Assembly: GCA_938034415.1 (NCBI GenBank)
Contig: CALHLE010000018.1
Span: forward strand, 22,098-86,097
Length of the DNA: 64,000 bases
Direction: 5' to 3'
DNA from: an uncultured Anaerolineae bacterium
Lineage (GTDB): Bacteria; Chloroflexota; Anaerolineae; J036; Brachytrichaceae
This document shows positions 26,094 to 33,782 of this stretch, in pieces. Numbering within the stretch: the stretch's first letter is position 1; each line of letters starts with the position of its first letter. A program made the translations under genes and the position numbers. The notes under the pieces are model-generated. The model worked only from the letters and a program-made list of their open reading frames with translations, had not been told where the DNA came from and ran no database searches.

Positions 26094-26617
26094 TTACCAG
26101 CGCGTTTCCATGAACCGCCAGCCCGGTTGGACTTTCTGCATCTCGGCCTCGTCGTTGCGCCTGGTCAGGCCACACTTGACGTAGTTCGCGTGCAGCTTGG
26201 CCAGCATGTCGCGGTCGAGTTCGATCCCCAGTCCGGGCGCATCGCCGACGACCAAACTGCCGTCGTCGAACTGCAGGCGTCCGCCGACGACTACTTCCTC
26301 ATATTGCTAGGGATAGTGGATGGTGGTGCGCATGTGTTCACGGTCGCCGCTGGTCGCGTCGCCGAAGTGCGCCTCCTATGTCGCGCGCAAGCGCATTCAA
26401 GCGGAACGGATCGCTGCCCACGACCAAGTGGCACACGCCCTCCAAGTCGGCCAGCACATCTGCGCCGCCCAGCAGTGCGCTCACGCCAGCGATGTTGTCG
26501 TCGCTCGCCACCTCGACGACGACGCGCAAGGCGTATGGCGCGTTACAGGCCGGCCGCGTTCAGCAGCAGCGGGTCGGAGATGGCGATCGGGGTAACGCGG
26601 AAATCGGCCATGCGCAT
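26094..26617 (-). pseudogene. Remnant of a glucarate dehydratase-like enolase-superfamily gene
   Basis: Three reading frames together give both ends of an enolase-superfamily dehydratase. Frame 1 from ATG 26617 reads MRMADFRVTPIAISDPLL-LNAAGL and hits TAA (26543-26545). A shifted frame continues APYALRVVVEVASDD... to about 26385. A third frame gives the C-terminus: REHMRTTIHYP, TAG (26307-26309), QYEEVVVGG..., PGLGIELDRDMLAKLH, ending QPGWRFMETRW-TAA. The TAG replaces what is usually Trp in HYPWQ. The catalytic barrel is missing: about 175 codons remain of roughly 430. The gene is dead. The family assignment is from remembered motifs. Confidence 0.75.
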
Positions 26618-26690
26618 GATGCGCCGGTTTTAGCACATCCTGCGTCGCCTCAAAAGCAAGCAGCCCGACGCCGAAGCGAGCGAGCTGCAA

Positions 26691-26763
26691 TGGTGACGAC
26701 AGGACTTGAACCTGTGACCCAGGGCTTATGAGTCCCCTGCTCTACCGACTGAGCTACGTCACC
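26691..26763 (-). tRNA. tRNA-Met (anticodon CAT)
   Basis: A 73-nt cloverleaf with acceptor GGTGACG/CGTCACC, discriminator A, D-stem GCTC/GAGC, anticodon loop CTCATAA giving CAT, and T-arm ACAGG-TTCAAGT-CCTGT. The overall sequence resembles elongator tRNA-Met. The lysidine-modified tRNA-Ile2 also carries CAT and cannot be fully excluded. The innermost anticodon-stem pair (31-39) is an A-G mismatch. CCA is not encoded in register. Confidence 0.88.
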
Positions 26764-26781
26764 AAGTAAGAGGCTTCTTTA

Positions 26782-26808
26782 ATTTTACCATCGCCCCTCA
26801 ACGCGCAA
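26782..26808 (-). promoter_or_regulatory. Promoter of tRNA-Met
   Basis: On the minus strand: -35 TTGCGC (26803-26808), 15-bp spacer, -10 TAAAAT (26782-26787), then 18 bases to the tRNA. The spacer is a little short. Confidence 0.5.
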
Positions 26809-26873
26809 GATGCGTGGGGTGTATTTCTGGCGAGGGGCAGGCTGAAAAGATGGGAGAAAGCGCGCGCCGGCGA

Positions 26874-27755
26874 TCACCGGTCGCTGCGGGCCAGCCGGCG
26901 CTCGATGCGCGATTGGATGGCCTGCAACAGGATGGTCATCAGCCAGTAGAACGCCGCTGCGATCAGCAGCGTCTCCATCGAGTGGAAGTACTGCTGGCCC
27001 ACCTTCTGCGCGCGCCAGAGCAGCTCTTGCACGCCGATGACCGAGACCAGCGCCGAGTCCTTGGTCATGGCGATGAACTCGTTGCCAACCGGCGGGATGA
27101 CGACGCGGAACGCCTGCGGCAAGATGATCAGCCGCATGGTTTGCCATGGCGACATGCCCAGCGCGTATGCCGCTTCGCTCTGGCCTTTGCTGATGGACTG
27201 GATGCCGGCGCGGAAGGTCTCGGTCATGTAGGCCCCGTAGTTGATCGCCAGCGCCAGGATGCCGGTGGGGACGGCGGGCAGCAAGAGCAGACTGCTGACA
27301 AAGGGATATTGCTGCTCGAAACCGGGGATGAGCTTGTTGAGCTGCTGGTTGATCTGCGGCAAGCCGAAGAACAGCAAGAAGATCTGGATCAGGAACGGCG
27401 TCCCTCGGATGAGCGAGACGTAGAACGTCGCAACGCCGTAAGCGATGGGGTTCTTCGACAGCCGGCCCAACGCGCCGAAGAACGCGAAGACGATCGCCAG
27501 CGTGATCGAGGCGATGGAGATGAACAGCGTCATCGCAATGCCCACGCGAAAGGCGTCATCTGTGCCAGCGCCGTACACGATGAACCCCCACCATTCACCT
27601 ATGAAAGCCGTGTCCAGCCGGATGGCAGCTAGGAAGGCGAGGATGCAGGCGAATATAGCGACCCAGACGAGCGCAACCTGCGCTTTGAAAGAGAGCGCCG
27701 CGCGAGGGGGACGCGGCTCATTGCCCGCAGGAGAGGTAGGAAGCGAAGTAGCCAT
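26874..27755 (-). CDS. Polar amino acid ABC transporter permease
   Basis: A 293-residue HisM/GlnP-family permease. About five or six helices follow a 25-residue cytoplasmic N-terminus. The family pattern YVSLIRGTPFLIQIFLLFFGLPQ is present, as is the EAA loop near residue 205 (EAAYALGMSPWQTMRLIILPQAFR). An extra segment of about 30 residues between the first two helices (AFIGEWWGFIVYGAGTDD) is longer than in GlnP. It lies 132 bp downstream of its binding protein on the same strand. No cognate ATPase gene is in the window; it may be encoded elsewhere. Confidence 0.88.
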   Translation of the reverse strand: MATSLPTSPAGNEPRPPRAALSFKAQVALVWVAIFACILAFLAAIRLDTAFIGEWWGFIVYGAGTDDAFRVGIAMTLFISIASITLAIVFAFFGALGRLSKNPIAYGVATFYVSLIRGTPFLIQIFLLFFGLPQINQQLNKLIPGFEQQYPFVSSLLLLPAVPTGILALAINYGAYMTETFRAGIQSISKGQSEAAYALGMSPWQTMRLIILPQAFRVVIPPVGNEFIAMTKDSALVSVIGVQELLWRAQKVGQQYFHSMETLLIAAAFYWLMTILLQAIQSRIERRLARSDR

Positions 27756-27790
27756 GCGATCGGTCTGCTACGGCGTCAAGCGCGATCCAC

Positions 27791-27839
27791 GTGTTAAGAA
27801 CCCAGGACTCGCCTTTGTGAAATCCTGGGTTCTCAACAC
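27791..27839. repeat. Large intercistronic hairpin
   Basis: A 17-bp inverted repeat (27791-27807 with 27823-27839) with one A-C mismatch and a 15-nt loop. No T-run follows on either side, so it is not a classic terminator. Between binding protein and permease genes it may stabilise upstream mRNA. Its core AAATCCTGGGT also occurs in the hairpin at 24408-24419. Confidence 0.6.
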
Positions 27840-27887
27840 ACGAGACCGGGATCGGCTTCTGCGACGAAGCGCCCGGCACGCCGGGGT

Positions 27888-28766
27888 TCACTTCGTCAGC
27901 TTGGTCAGGTCGAAGCCGTCATAGTGCTTCTTGGAGAGGGCCGACAGCGTGCCGTCGGCGTGCATGTCTTCCACAATCTTGCTCAGCGCCGCCAGGAACT
28001 TGGCATTGGGCTGCGCGGCTTTGTCAATGCTGATGCCAATCCGATCGGCAAACACGGTGGGGCCGACCGTCACGACCGGCGCGCCCTTTTTGATCGCGTC
28101 GGCCAGCACATTGGCCGCCGTCAACACAGCGTCGTAGTCCTTGCGGCCGGCTTGCATAGACTGGATGCACTCCAGGTCGGTCTTCACCATCGCCACCTTC
28201 ACATTCTTCGGCGGGGGGACGACCTCGCCTTCCATCTGAAGGGTGCCTTTGAGATATTCCTCGTAGACGGTGGACTCGCCCACGCAGACCACCCGGCCCT
28301 CCAGCGCGCTGAGGTCCTGGATGGCGTCCTTCAGGTCGGCGCGCGCGCCGAATTGAGCGGCGGTGTAGTAATACGGCGGCGTGAAGTCCAGCACCTTCTG
28401 GCGTTCGGGGGTGATGGTCATGCTGCCGATGCTCACGTCCCAGCGGCCGGCCCAGTTGCCGGCCGTGATCGCGCTCCAGTCTGGGGTGACGAACTCCACC
28501 TTGACCCCGAGCCGCCGGCCCACTTCATACGCCACGTCAATATCGAAGCCGGTCCAGGTCTTGGTCTTCTCGTCGAAATAGCTCTGCGGCGCATAGTTCG
28601 CGTCGGTGCTCACGCGCATCACGCCGCGCTCCTGGATGATGTCGAGCAGGTCTTTCTGGCCGGCGGCCGGCGCCGCTGTAGCAGACGGCGCAGGAGGCGG
28701 CGCCGCGCAAGCGCTCAACATCGCAGCAACTAGACAAGCAACCGGCAGAATGCGCATGTGTTTCAT
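27888..28766 (-). CDS. Polar amino acid ABC transporter substrate-binding lipoprotein
   Basis: A 292-residue SBP_bac_3 lipoprotein. The signal peptide ends in LSAC (Cys20) with a short Pro/Ala linker. The mature domain shows GVMRVSTDANYAPQSYFDE, WTGFDIDVAYEVGRRLG, WDVSIGSMTITPERQKVLDFTPPYY and the late GISIDKAAQPN. These fit binding proteins for amino acids. The start at 28766 is preceded by a purine-rich GAGGGAAGAG. The longer frame has no signal peptide. Pairs with the permease downstream. Confidence 0.9.
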   Translation of the reverse strand: MKHMRILPVACLVAAMLSACAAPPPAPSATAAPAAGQKDLLDIIQERGVMRVSTDANYAPQSYFDEKTKTWTGFDIDVAYEVGRRLGVKVEFVTPDWSAITAGNWAGRWDVSIGSMTITPERQKVLDFTPPYYYTAAQFGARADLKDAIQDLSALEGRVVCVGESTVYEEYLKGTLQMEGEVVPPPKNVKVAMVKTDLECIQSMQAGRKDYDAVLTAANVLADAIKKGAPVVTVGPTVFADRIGISIDKAAQPNAKFLAALSKIVEDMHADGTLSALSKKHYDGFDLTKLTK

Positions 28767-28807
28767 TGCTCTTCCCTCTTCGCCGTTAGGATGGTTGACC
28801 GCGCGAG

Positions 28808-28835
28808 ATTGTAGCGCTGCGAGGAAGAGACGCAA
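28808..28835 (-). promoter_or_regulatory. Promoter of the amino acid ABC operon
   Basis: On the minus strand: -35 TTGCGT (28830-28835), 16-bp spacer, -10 TACAAT (28808-28813). The leader to the ATG at 28766 would be about 35 nt and includes a Shine-Dalgarno-like GAGGGAAGAG. Confidence 0.65.
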
Positions 28836-28929
28836 GCAACCCAAAGCGCATAGGGGGCTAGACGAGCGGGGCAACGCTCATAACCAGAGCCTCTGTGCAC
28901 TTCGTACAGCACGCCTCTGGCATGCGCCC

Positions 28930-29577
28930 TCAGTAGAAATACTCGATGGGCCAGCCGCGCTGTCGCGCATAGCGCTTCAGCATCCGATCAGGATTGACGA
29001 CCACTGGATGGCCGACGGCATCCAGCAGCGCGCGATCGGAGTACGAGTCGGTGTAGAACGTGCATGCGCTCAACGGCACGCCGCGCTCGGCAGCGATGCG
29101 CTCGCCCCAGATGCGCTTGCCCTCGCCATAGCACGGCTCGCCCACAATCCCGCCGGTGAACTTGCCGTTGGCGATCTCTAGCTCGGTGCAACGATAGGGG
29201 ATGCGCAGATGGCGCGCGACCGGCTCAACGGCGAACTGCGTCGAGGCTGAAAGCAGCACGACGTAATCCCCCTGCTGCTCGTGCGCCCGCAGACGGGCGA
29301 GCGCTTTTGGAGCGACGTGGGGGAGCACGTCTTCCTCCACCCACCGGTCGCACAATTGCTTCATCGCTACCGCATCGCCGTCGCGAACGCGCCGGCTCAG
29401 GCGCGCCATCGCCCTTGGGAAGTTGAGCAGGTTCAGCGAGTATTGCAAGCTGATCAACATGACGCTGATCAACTCGCGCGTGGATATCATGTTGCGCCGC
29501 CACAGATATTTGACGTAGAGTGTGCCGCTGCTCACATCCAGCAGCGTCTTGTCCATGTCGAAGAAGACAACACCCAT
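28930..29577 (-). CDS. HAD-IB family phosphatase
   Basis: A 215-residue haloacid dehalogenase-superfamily hydrolase of the SerB-like subfamily IB. The nucleophile motif is FFDMDKTLLD (Asp7 and Asp9), motif II is LLSAST, and motif III/IV is GEGKRIWGE with YTDSYSDRALL. Relatives dephosphorylate phosphoserine or lipid-type phosphates, or are the HAD half of acyltransferases. The long helical cap (residues 20-90) fits the subfamily. Substrate unknown. Confidence 0.82.
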   Translation of the reverse strand: MGVVFFDMDKTLLDVSSGTLYVKYLWRRNMISTRELISVMLISLQYSLNLLNFPRAMARLSRRVRDGDAVAMKQLCDRWVEEDVLPHVAPKALARLRAHEQQGDYVVLLSASTQFAVEPVARHLRIPYRCTELEIANGKFTGGIVGEPCYGEGKRIWGERIAAERGVPLSACTFYTDSYSDRALLDAVGHPVVVNPDRMLKRYARQRGWPIEYFY

Positions 29578-29637
29578 AACTCTTTGACGAGTAGCGCTCA
29601 GCCAGGCACCCGCGCCCTCTGTTCAAACAGCCCCGCG

Positions 29638-30498
29638 CTAATCTCCAAATAACCCGGTCTCTAACTTCTCGCCGCGACGATAGGGCGGATAGGCGCGCGC
29701 GAAATACTCGAAGCCCTGATTGCGTCGAAAGAGGAAACGCGCGATCCGGCTGCCCCTCGCCAGCGGTTGTTGGCTGGCATGGCAATCCGACGCGGCTTGC
29801 TTGATGCGCAAGTAGCGCCGTGTGTCTATTCGCGTCGTGATCGGCACATCCCATGAGGCGATCTGCACCAGGTCAATATCCTTGTTGCGACCAAAGCGGC
29901 GTGGGTCTTGCCGGAGCAACGGCATGATCCGCACGCCCCACTTGAGCAGGCGCTTGGGGAACACGGTGAAATACAGCCGCGGCGCCGGCGCATCTTGCTT
30001 GACCACCGACCACAAGCCGTTAGGCTCCAGCTTCCACTCGATGCCGTACAACTGCTCGTAGGCGCGCATGGTGGCCTGGTGCAGCTTGATGTGGTCGGGG
30101 TGACCGTAGCCGCCGTATTGGTCATGCGTGATGATCGCGTCGGGATGCAAGCGCTCGATGAAGTCGGCGATGCGCCCGGCCACCTCATCCAGCGGCGCGG
30201 CGCACAGCGTCCCTTCCGCGCCGTTGCCAGCCGCGCCGGCCATGCCGCTGTCGCGGTAGCCCAGGAAGTGCACCCCGGCCAGGCGCAGTTCCTTCGCTGC
30301 GCACGCCAGCTCCGCCGTGCGCAGTTCGGCAACGTCGGCATAGCCGTTCAAGCGCTCGGCGTCCACTGTGCCGGACTCACCGCGCGTGCCGCACAGGTAA
30401 TGCACGGCCGCACCGCGATGCGCATATTTGGCCAATGTGCCGCCCGGGCCGAACGACTCATCGTCGGGATGAGCGAGGATGACAAGCAACGTAGCCAT
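29638..30498 (-). CDS. PIG-L/LmbE family deacetylase
   Basis: A 286-residue zinc-dependent deacetylase of the PIG-L family. The metal site is AHPDDE near the N-terminus plus HPDHIKLH around residue 145. GPGGTLAKYA, LCGTRGESG and LRTAELACAAKELRL are typical of the MshB/BshB-like group, which removes acetyl groups from N-acetylglucosamine-type substrates, including thiol-cofactor precursors. The ATG at 30498 starts directly before the metal site. It follows the threonine aldolase gene by 19 bp and probably shares its transcript. Confidence 0.85.
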   Translation of the reverse strand: MATLLVILAHPDDESFGPGGTLAKYAHRGAAVHYLCGTRGESGTVDAERLNGYADVAELRTAELACAAKELRLAGVHFLGYRDSGMAGAAGNGAEGTLCAAPLDEVAGRIADFIERLHPDAIITHDQYGGYGHPDHIKLHQATMRAYEQLYGIEWKLEPNGLWSVVKQDAPAPRLYFTVFPKRLLKWGVRIMPLLRQDPRRFGRNKDIDLVQIASWDVPITTRIDTRRYLRIKQAASDCHASQQPLARGSRIARFLFRRNQGFEYFARAYPPYRRGEKLETGLFGD

Positions 30499-30517
30499 AG
30501 CTGCCGGGGCGAGCGCA

Positions 30518-31606
30518 TCAATAGACCCGAACCACGCCGTCGGCAACCTGCCTTTGCCCGTCGTGTGTGACGTGCGCGATCACCTGCACCGCCTCTATCA
30601 CTTCGTCGCACGAGACGTAGCAATGCGTCACGGCGCGGATGCGGCGCGGGCCGGTCGGCAGCATCTTCACCCGCTCGGCGGCTGCGCGCCGGCACAACTC
30701 GGCAGCGTCGAACGGCAAAGCCGGATCGAGGTCGAAATACACCATGTTGGTCTTCACCCCGGCCAGGTTGACGTGCAGCCCCTCGACCCGGGCGATGCCC
30801 TCGGCCAGGACGCGCGCGTTGGTGTGGTCCTCGCGCAGGCGCTCGACCATCTGCTCCAGAGCGATGATGCCGGCTGCGGCGATCACGCCGGCCTGGCGCA
30901 TGCCGCCGCCCAGCGCCTTGCGCCGTTTGTGCGCGATGCGAATGAACTCCCGCGACCCGCATAGCACGCTGCCGACCGGGCCGCTCAACCCTTTGCTCAG
31001 GCAAAACGTCACGCTATCGGCGCACTGCGCTAGGGCTTTCACATCTACGTTCTGCGCAACGGCAGCGTTGAAGATGCGTGCGCCGTCAATGTGCAGCTTC
31101 AACCCGCGCGCATGGGCGAGATCGGCGACCTGGCGCGTGTATTCCGGGGTGAGATAGGCGCCGCCCATGCGATTGTGCGTGTTCTCCAGCGCAACCACGC
31201 GGGCCGGCGCAAAGTGCGCGTCGTCGGGGCGAATGGCCGCCTCGATGTCCTCTAGCCGGAGCGAGCCATCCGGCTGGTTGGGGACGACATACGGCAAGAC
31301 GCCGCCGATGACGGCGAGTCCGCCGGCCTCATTAGTGTAAACGTGCGACCCATCGCCGACGATCGCCGCGTCGCCGCGTCCGCAATGCGCCAGCAGCGCC
31401 GTCAGGTTGCCCATCGTGCCGCTGCTGACCAGCAGCGCCGCCTCGTGGCCCAGCTTCTCGGCAGCCAACTCTTGCAGGGTATTGACGGTGGGGTCTTCGC
31501 CGAACACGTCGTCGCCCACTTTGGCAGCCGCCATCGCCTCGCGCATGGCTGGCGTGGGCACGGTCAACGTGTCGGATCGCAGGTCAATGAAGCCGTTGAG
31601 CGCCAT
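30518..31606 (-). CDS. ltaE: Low-specificity L-threonine aldolase
   Basis: A 362-residue fold-type I PLP enzyme that cleaves L-threonine to glycine and acetaldehyde. It has FIDLRSDTLTVPTPAMREAM at the N-terminus, His88 in the DGSHVY stack, LENTHNRMGG, Asp174 in HIDGARIF, and the PLP-binding Lys205 in CLSKGLSGPVG. Length is slightly above usual (about 340). A TAGAAT -10 box ends 6 bases before the ATG, so the transcript is probably leaderless. Confidence 0.92.
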   Translation of the reverse strand: MALNGFIDLRSDTLTVPTPAMREAMAAAKVGDDVFGEDPTVNTLQELAAEKLGHEAALLVSSGTMGNLTALLAHCGRGDAAIVGDGSHVYTNEAGGLAVIGGVLPYVVPNQPDGSLRLEDIEAAIRPDDAHFAPARVVALENTHNRMGGAYLTPEYTRQVADLAHARGLKLHIDGARIFNAAVAQNVDVKALAQCADSVTFCLSKGLSGPVGSVLCGSREFIRIAHKRRKALGGGMRQAGVIAAAGIIALEQMVERLREDHTNARVLAEGIARVEGLHVNLAGVKTNMVYFDLDPALPFDAAELCRRAAAERVKMLPTGPRRIRAVTHCYVSCDEVIEAVQVIAHVTHDGQRQVADGVVRVY

Positions 31607-31612
31607 GTGCGG

Positions 31613-31618
31613 ATTCTA
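31613..31618 (-). promoter_or_regulatory. -10 box for probably leaderless ltaE
   Basis: TAGAAT on the minus strand ends 6 bases before the ATG at 31606. There is no Shine-Dalgarno. Confidence 0.45.
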
Positions 31619-31691
31619 TCGCGCTCGCGATGTGGCGACGGGATAGCTCCTACTGCGCATCTGCGCTACACTTCGAGCCGCGAGGTGAACG

Positions 31692-32381
31692 ATGCGGTGG
31701 ATTCGCGCCTGGAGTGATCAGGTCATCGAGTCGCCGGCGCTGGCTTGGTCGGCGTTCGGCGCTTGTGTGTTCGCGTTCGTTTTCGGCACGGCCGGCTGGT
31801 ATGGGAGCTTCTTCGGCGAGGTCAACGCGCCCCTGTGGGCCTATCCATTCATCCCCGATTGCCCGTTGGCGGCGCTCATGTTCGGCGTCGCGCTCCTCCT
31901 GATGCACATGAAACGCGCCGGCAACCTGATCAACCAGCTCGCGGCGGTGTTCTGCATCAAATACGGCGTGTGGACGATGTCGTTCTGGGCGCTGTATTGG
32001 GCGCGCACCGGCGACATCGAACTGAGCGGCATATTCAGCGGGCCGGTGATGTTTGCCACGCACCTCGGGCTGACGATCATGGGGCTGCTGCTGTTGCAGT
32101 ATGTGCAGCCGAGCACGCGCGATGCGTTGATCACGTTGGGCTGGTTTGTGCTGAGCGACATTGTGGATTACGCGCCGATCGCCGTCGGCCGGCTGGGCGG
32201 CTATGGCTACTACCCACCGCTGCCGTGGGTCAACGGCGACCCGGCGGCGCTTGTGCCGGCCATGATGTGGAACGCCGTCGCTATGACTTGGGTGTTGAAC
32301 GGCGCGTTGTTGATCTGGGCGCTGGCCCGCCGCCATTCAACGCCGAAGCGGTCTGCGGCAGCGCGCGCCTCGGCAAGGTAA
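31692..32381 (+). CDS. DUF1405 family membrane protein
   Basis: A 229-residue protein with six or so membrane helices. The pattern GTAGWYGSFFGEVNAPLWAYPFIPDCPLAALMF near the N-terminus is characteristic of DUF1405 (Bacillus YpjA-like) proteins; the family's function is unknown. GAGGTG lies 5 bases before the ATG. The stop is 14 bp from the convergent murA stop. Confidence 0.78.
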   Translation: MRWIRAWSDQVIESPALAWSAFGACVFAFVFGTAGWYGSFFGEVNAPLWAYPFIPDCPLAALMFGVALLLMHMKRAGNLINQLAAVFCIKYGVWTMSFWALYWARTGDIELSGIFSGPVMFATHLGLTIMGLLLLQYVQPSTRDALITLGWFVLSDIVDYAPIAVGRLGGYGYYPPLPWVNGDPAALVPAMMWNAVAMTWVLNGALLIWALARRHSTPKRSAAARASAR

Positions 32382-32395
32382 GGCCAAACGGCGGC

Positions 32396-33685
32396 CTAAG
32401 CAGTCCGGCGTTCGATCTGCGCGCCGATGGCGCGCAGCTTCTCCTCGAAGCGCTCGTAACCGCGGTCGATCTGCTGCACGTTCTGGATCACGCTCACGTC
32501 CTCGGCGCACAGCGCAGCGATCACCAGCGCGACGCCGGCGCGGATGTCTGGGCTTTGCACGCGCTCGCCGCGCAGCCGGCTCGGCCCCTGCACCACACAG
32601 CGGTGCGGGTCGCACAGCACAATGCGCGCCCCCATGCTGATGAGCTTGTCCACCCAGTATAGGCGGCTCTCATACATCTTCTCGTGAAACAGCACGCTGC
32701 CCTCGGCCTGCGTGGCGGCGACAATGGCCGAGCTGATGGCATCGGCGGGGAAGGCCGGCCAGGGGTTATCGTCAATTTTCGGCATGTAGCCGTCAAACTC
32801 CGGCTCGACGACCAGGCGTTGGTTGCCCGGCACGAAGACATCCGCGCCGTGCGTCTCGAAGCGGATGCCGAGCCGGCGCAGCGCCAAGCGCGTCATACCC
32901 AAGTGTTGCGGGTCGGCGTTGCGAATCCACAGCCCCTGTTCATCGGCACAGAGCGCGCCGATGACGATGAAACTGGTCACTTCGATATTGTCGGCGCCCA
33001 GGGTGAACTCCGCCCCGCCCAGCCGGTCGCAGCCATGGATCACCAGCGTATTCGAGCCGATGTGCTCGATGTGCGCTCCCATGCGGTTCAAGCAGTGACA
33101 CAGGTCTTGCACGTGCGGCTCGCTAGCGGCATTGCGCAGCACTGTGACGCCTTTCGCCAGCGCCGCTGCCATGATGGCATTCTCGGTCGCCGTTACGCTG
33201 GCTTCGTCGAGCAGAATATCGGCGCCGGTCAGGCCGGAAGTGCTGATCTGAAACTCGCCGTTGACGCTGATGCTCGCGCCCAGGGCATGGAAAGCGAGGA
33301 AATGGGTGTCGAGCCGGCGGCGGCCGATCACGTCGCCGCCCGGCGGCGGCAGGTTGATGCCGCCGACGCGCCCCAGCATCGGGCCGGCCAGCAGGATGCT
33401 GGCGCGAATCTCTCGGCACAAGTCGCGACTCAGCGCGCGAGCGTTTACGTCGGCTGCGTGCAAGCGCAGGCTATTCGGCGCTATCCACTCGACCGACACG
33501 CCGAGCGTCTGCAACAGGCGCGCCATGACTTCCACGTCACGGATGCGCGGCACGTTATGCAGGATCAGCGGCTCTTCGGTGAGCAGGCTGGCAGCCAGCA
33601 GCGGCAGCGCGGCATTTTTGTTGCCGGAAGCGACGACCTCGCCATGCAAGCGGGCGCCGCCGTGGATGACGAACTCCGAATTCAT
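32396..33685 (-). CDS. murA: UDP-N-acetylglucosamine 1-carboxyvinyltransferase (MurA)
   Basis: A 429-residue enolpyruvyl transferase, first committed step of peptidoglycan synthesis, adding enolpyruvate from PEP to UDP-GlcNAc. SGNKNAALPLLAA holds the catalytic Lys/Asn near residue 23. In the loop PPPGGDVIGRR residue 118 is Asp where E. coli has Cys115 (PGGC). Asp at this site, known in mycobacteria and chlamydiae, keeps activity but blocks fosfomycin alkylation. The ATG at 33685 gives the standard N-terminus. A weak TAGCCT lies 7 bases upstream, after the pdh operon terminator. Confidence 0.95.
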   Translation of the reverse strand: MNSEFVIHGGARLHGEVVASGNKNAALPLLAASLLTEEPLILHNVPRIRDVEVMARLLQTLGVSVEWIAPNSLRLHAADVNARALSRDLCREIRASILLAGPMLGRVGGINLPPPGGDVIGRRRLDTHFLAFHALGASISVNGEFQISTSGLTGADILLDEASVTATENAIMAAALAKGVTVLRNAASEPHVQDLCHCLNRMGAHIEHIGSNTLVIHGCDRLGGAEFTLGADNIEVTSFIVIGALCADEQGLWIRNADPQHLGMTRLALRRLGIRFETHGADVFVPGNQRLVVEPEFDGYMPKIDDNPWPAFPADAISSAIVAATQAEGSVLFHEKMYESRLYWVDKLISMGARIVLCDPHRCVVQGPSRLRGERVQSPDIRAGVALVIAALCAEDVSVIQNVQQIDRGYERFEEKLRAIGAQIERRTA

Positions 33686-33728
33686 ATCAGTCAGGCTACA
33701 TGCTGCGTCGGATGCGAACTGGCGCGAC

Positions 33729-33765
33729 AAAAAAGCGCCGCTTGTCATCTTCAACGACAAGCGGC
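33729..33765 (-). terminator. Terminator of the pdhABC operon
   Basis: A perfect 10-bp stem (33737-33746 with 33756-33765, 9-nt loop) followed on the minus strand by GC and six T residues. It begins 18 bp after the pdhC stop and isolates the operon from murA. Confidence 0.9.
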
Positions 33766-33782
33766 ATCAAGGAGAATCGGCG

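Noticed and set aside
26307..26309. In-frame TAG as a pyrrolysine or recoding site
   Set aside because: The same remnant also carries a TAA, frameshifts and a large deletion, so ordinary decay explains it.
26814..27632. Plus-strand 272-codon frame opposite the amino acid permease
   Set aside because: The minus strand encodes an unmistakable permease with the EAA loop; the plus-strand translation is Gln/Arg/Asp-rich shadow.
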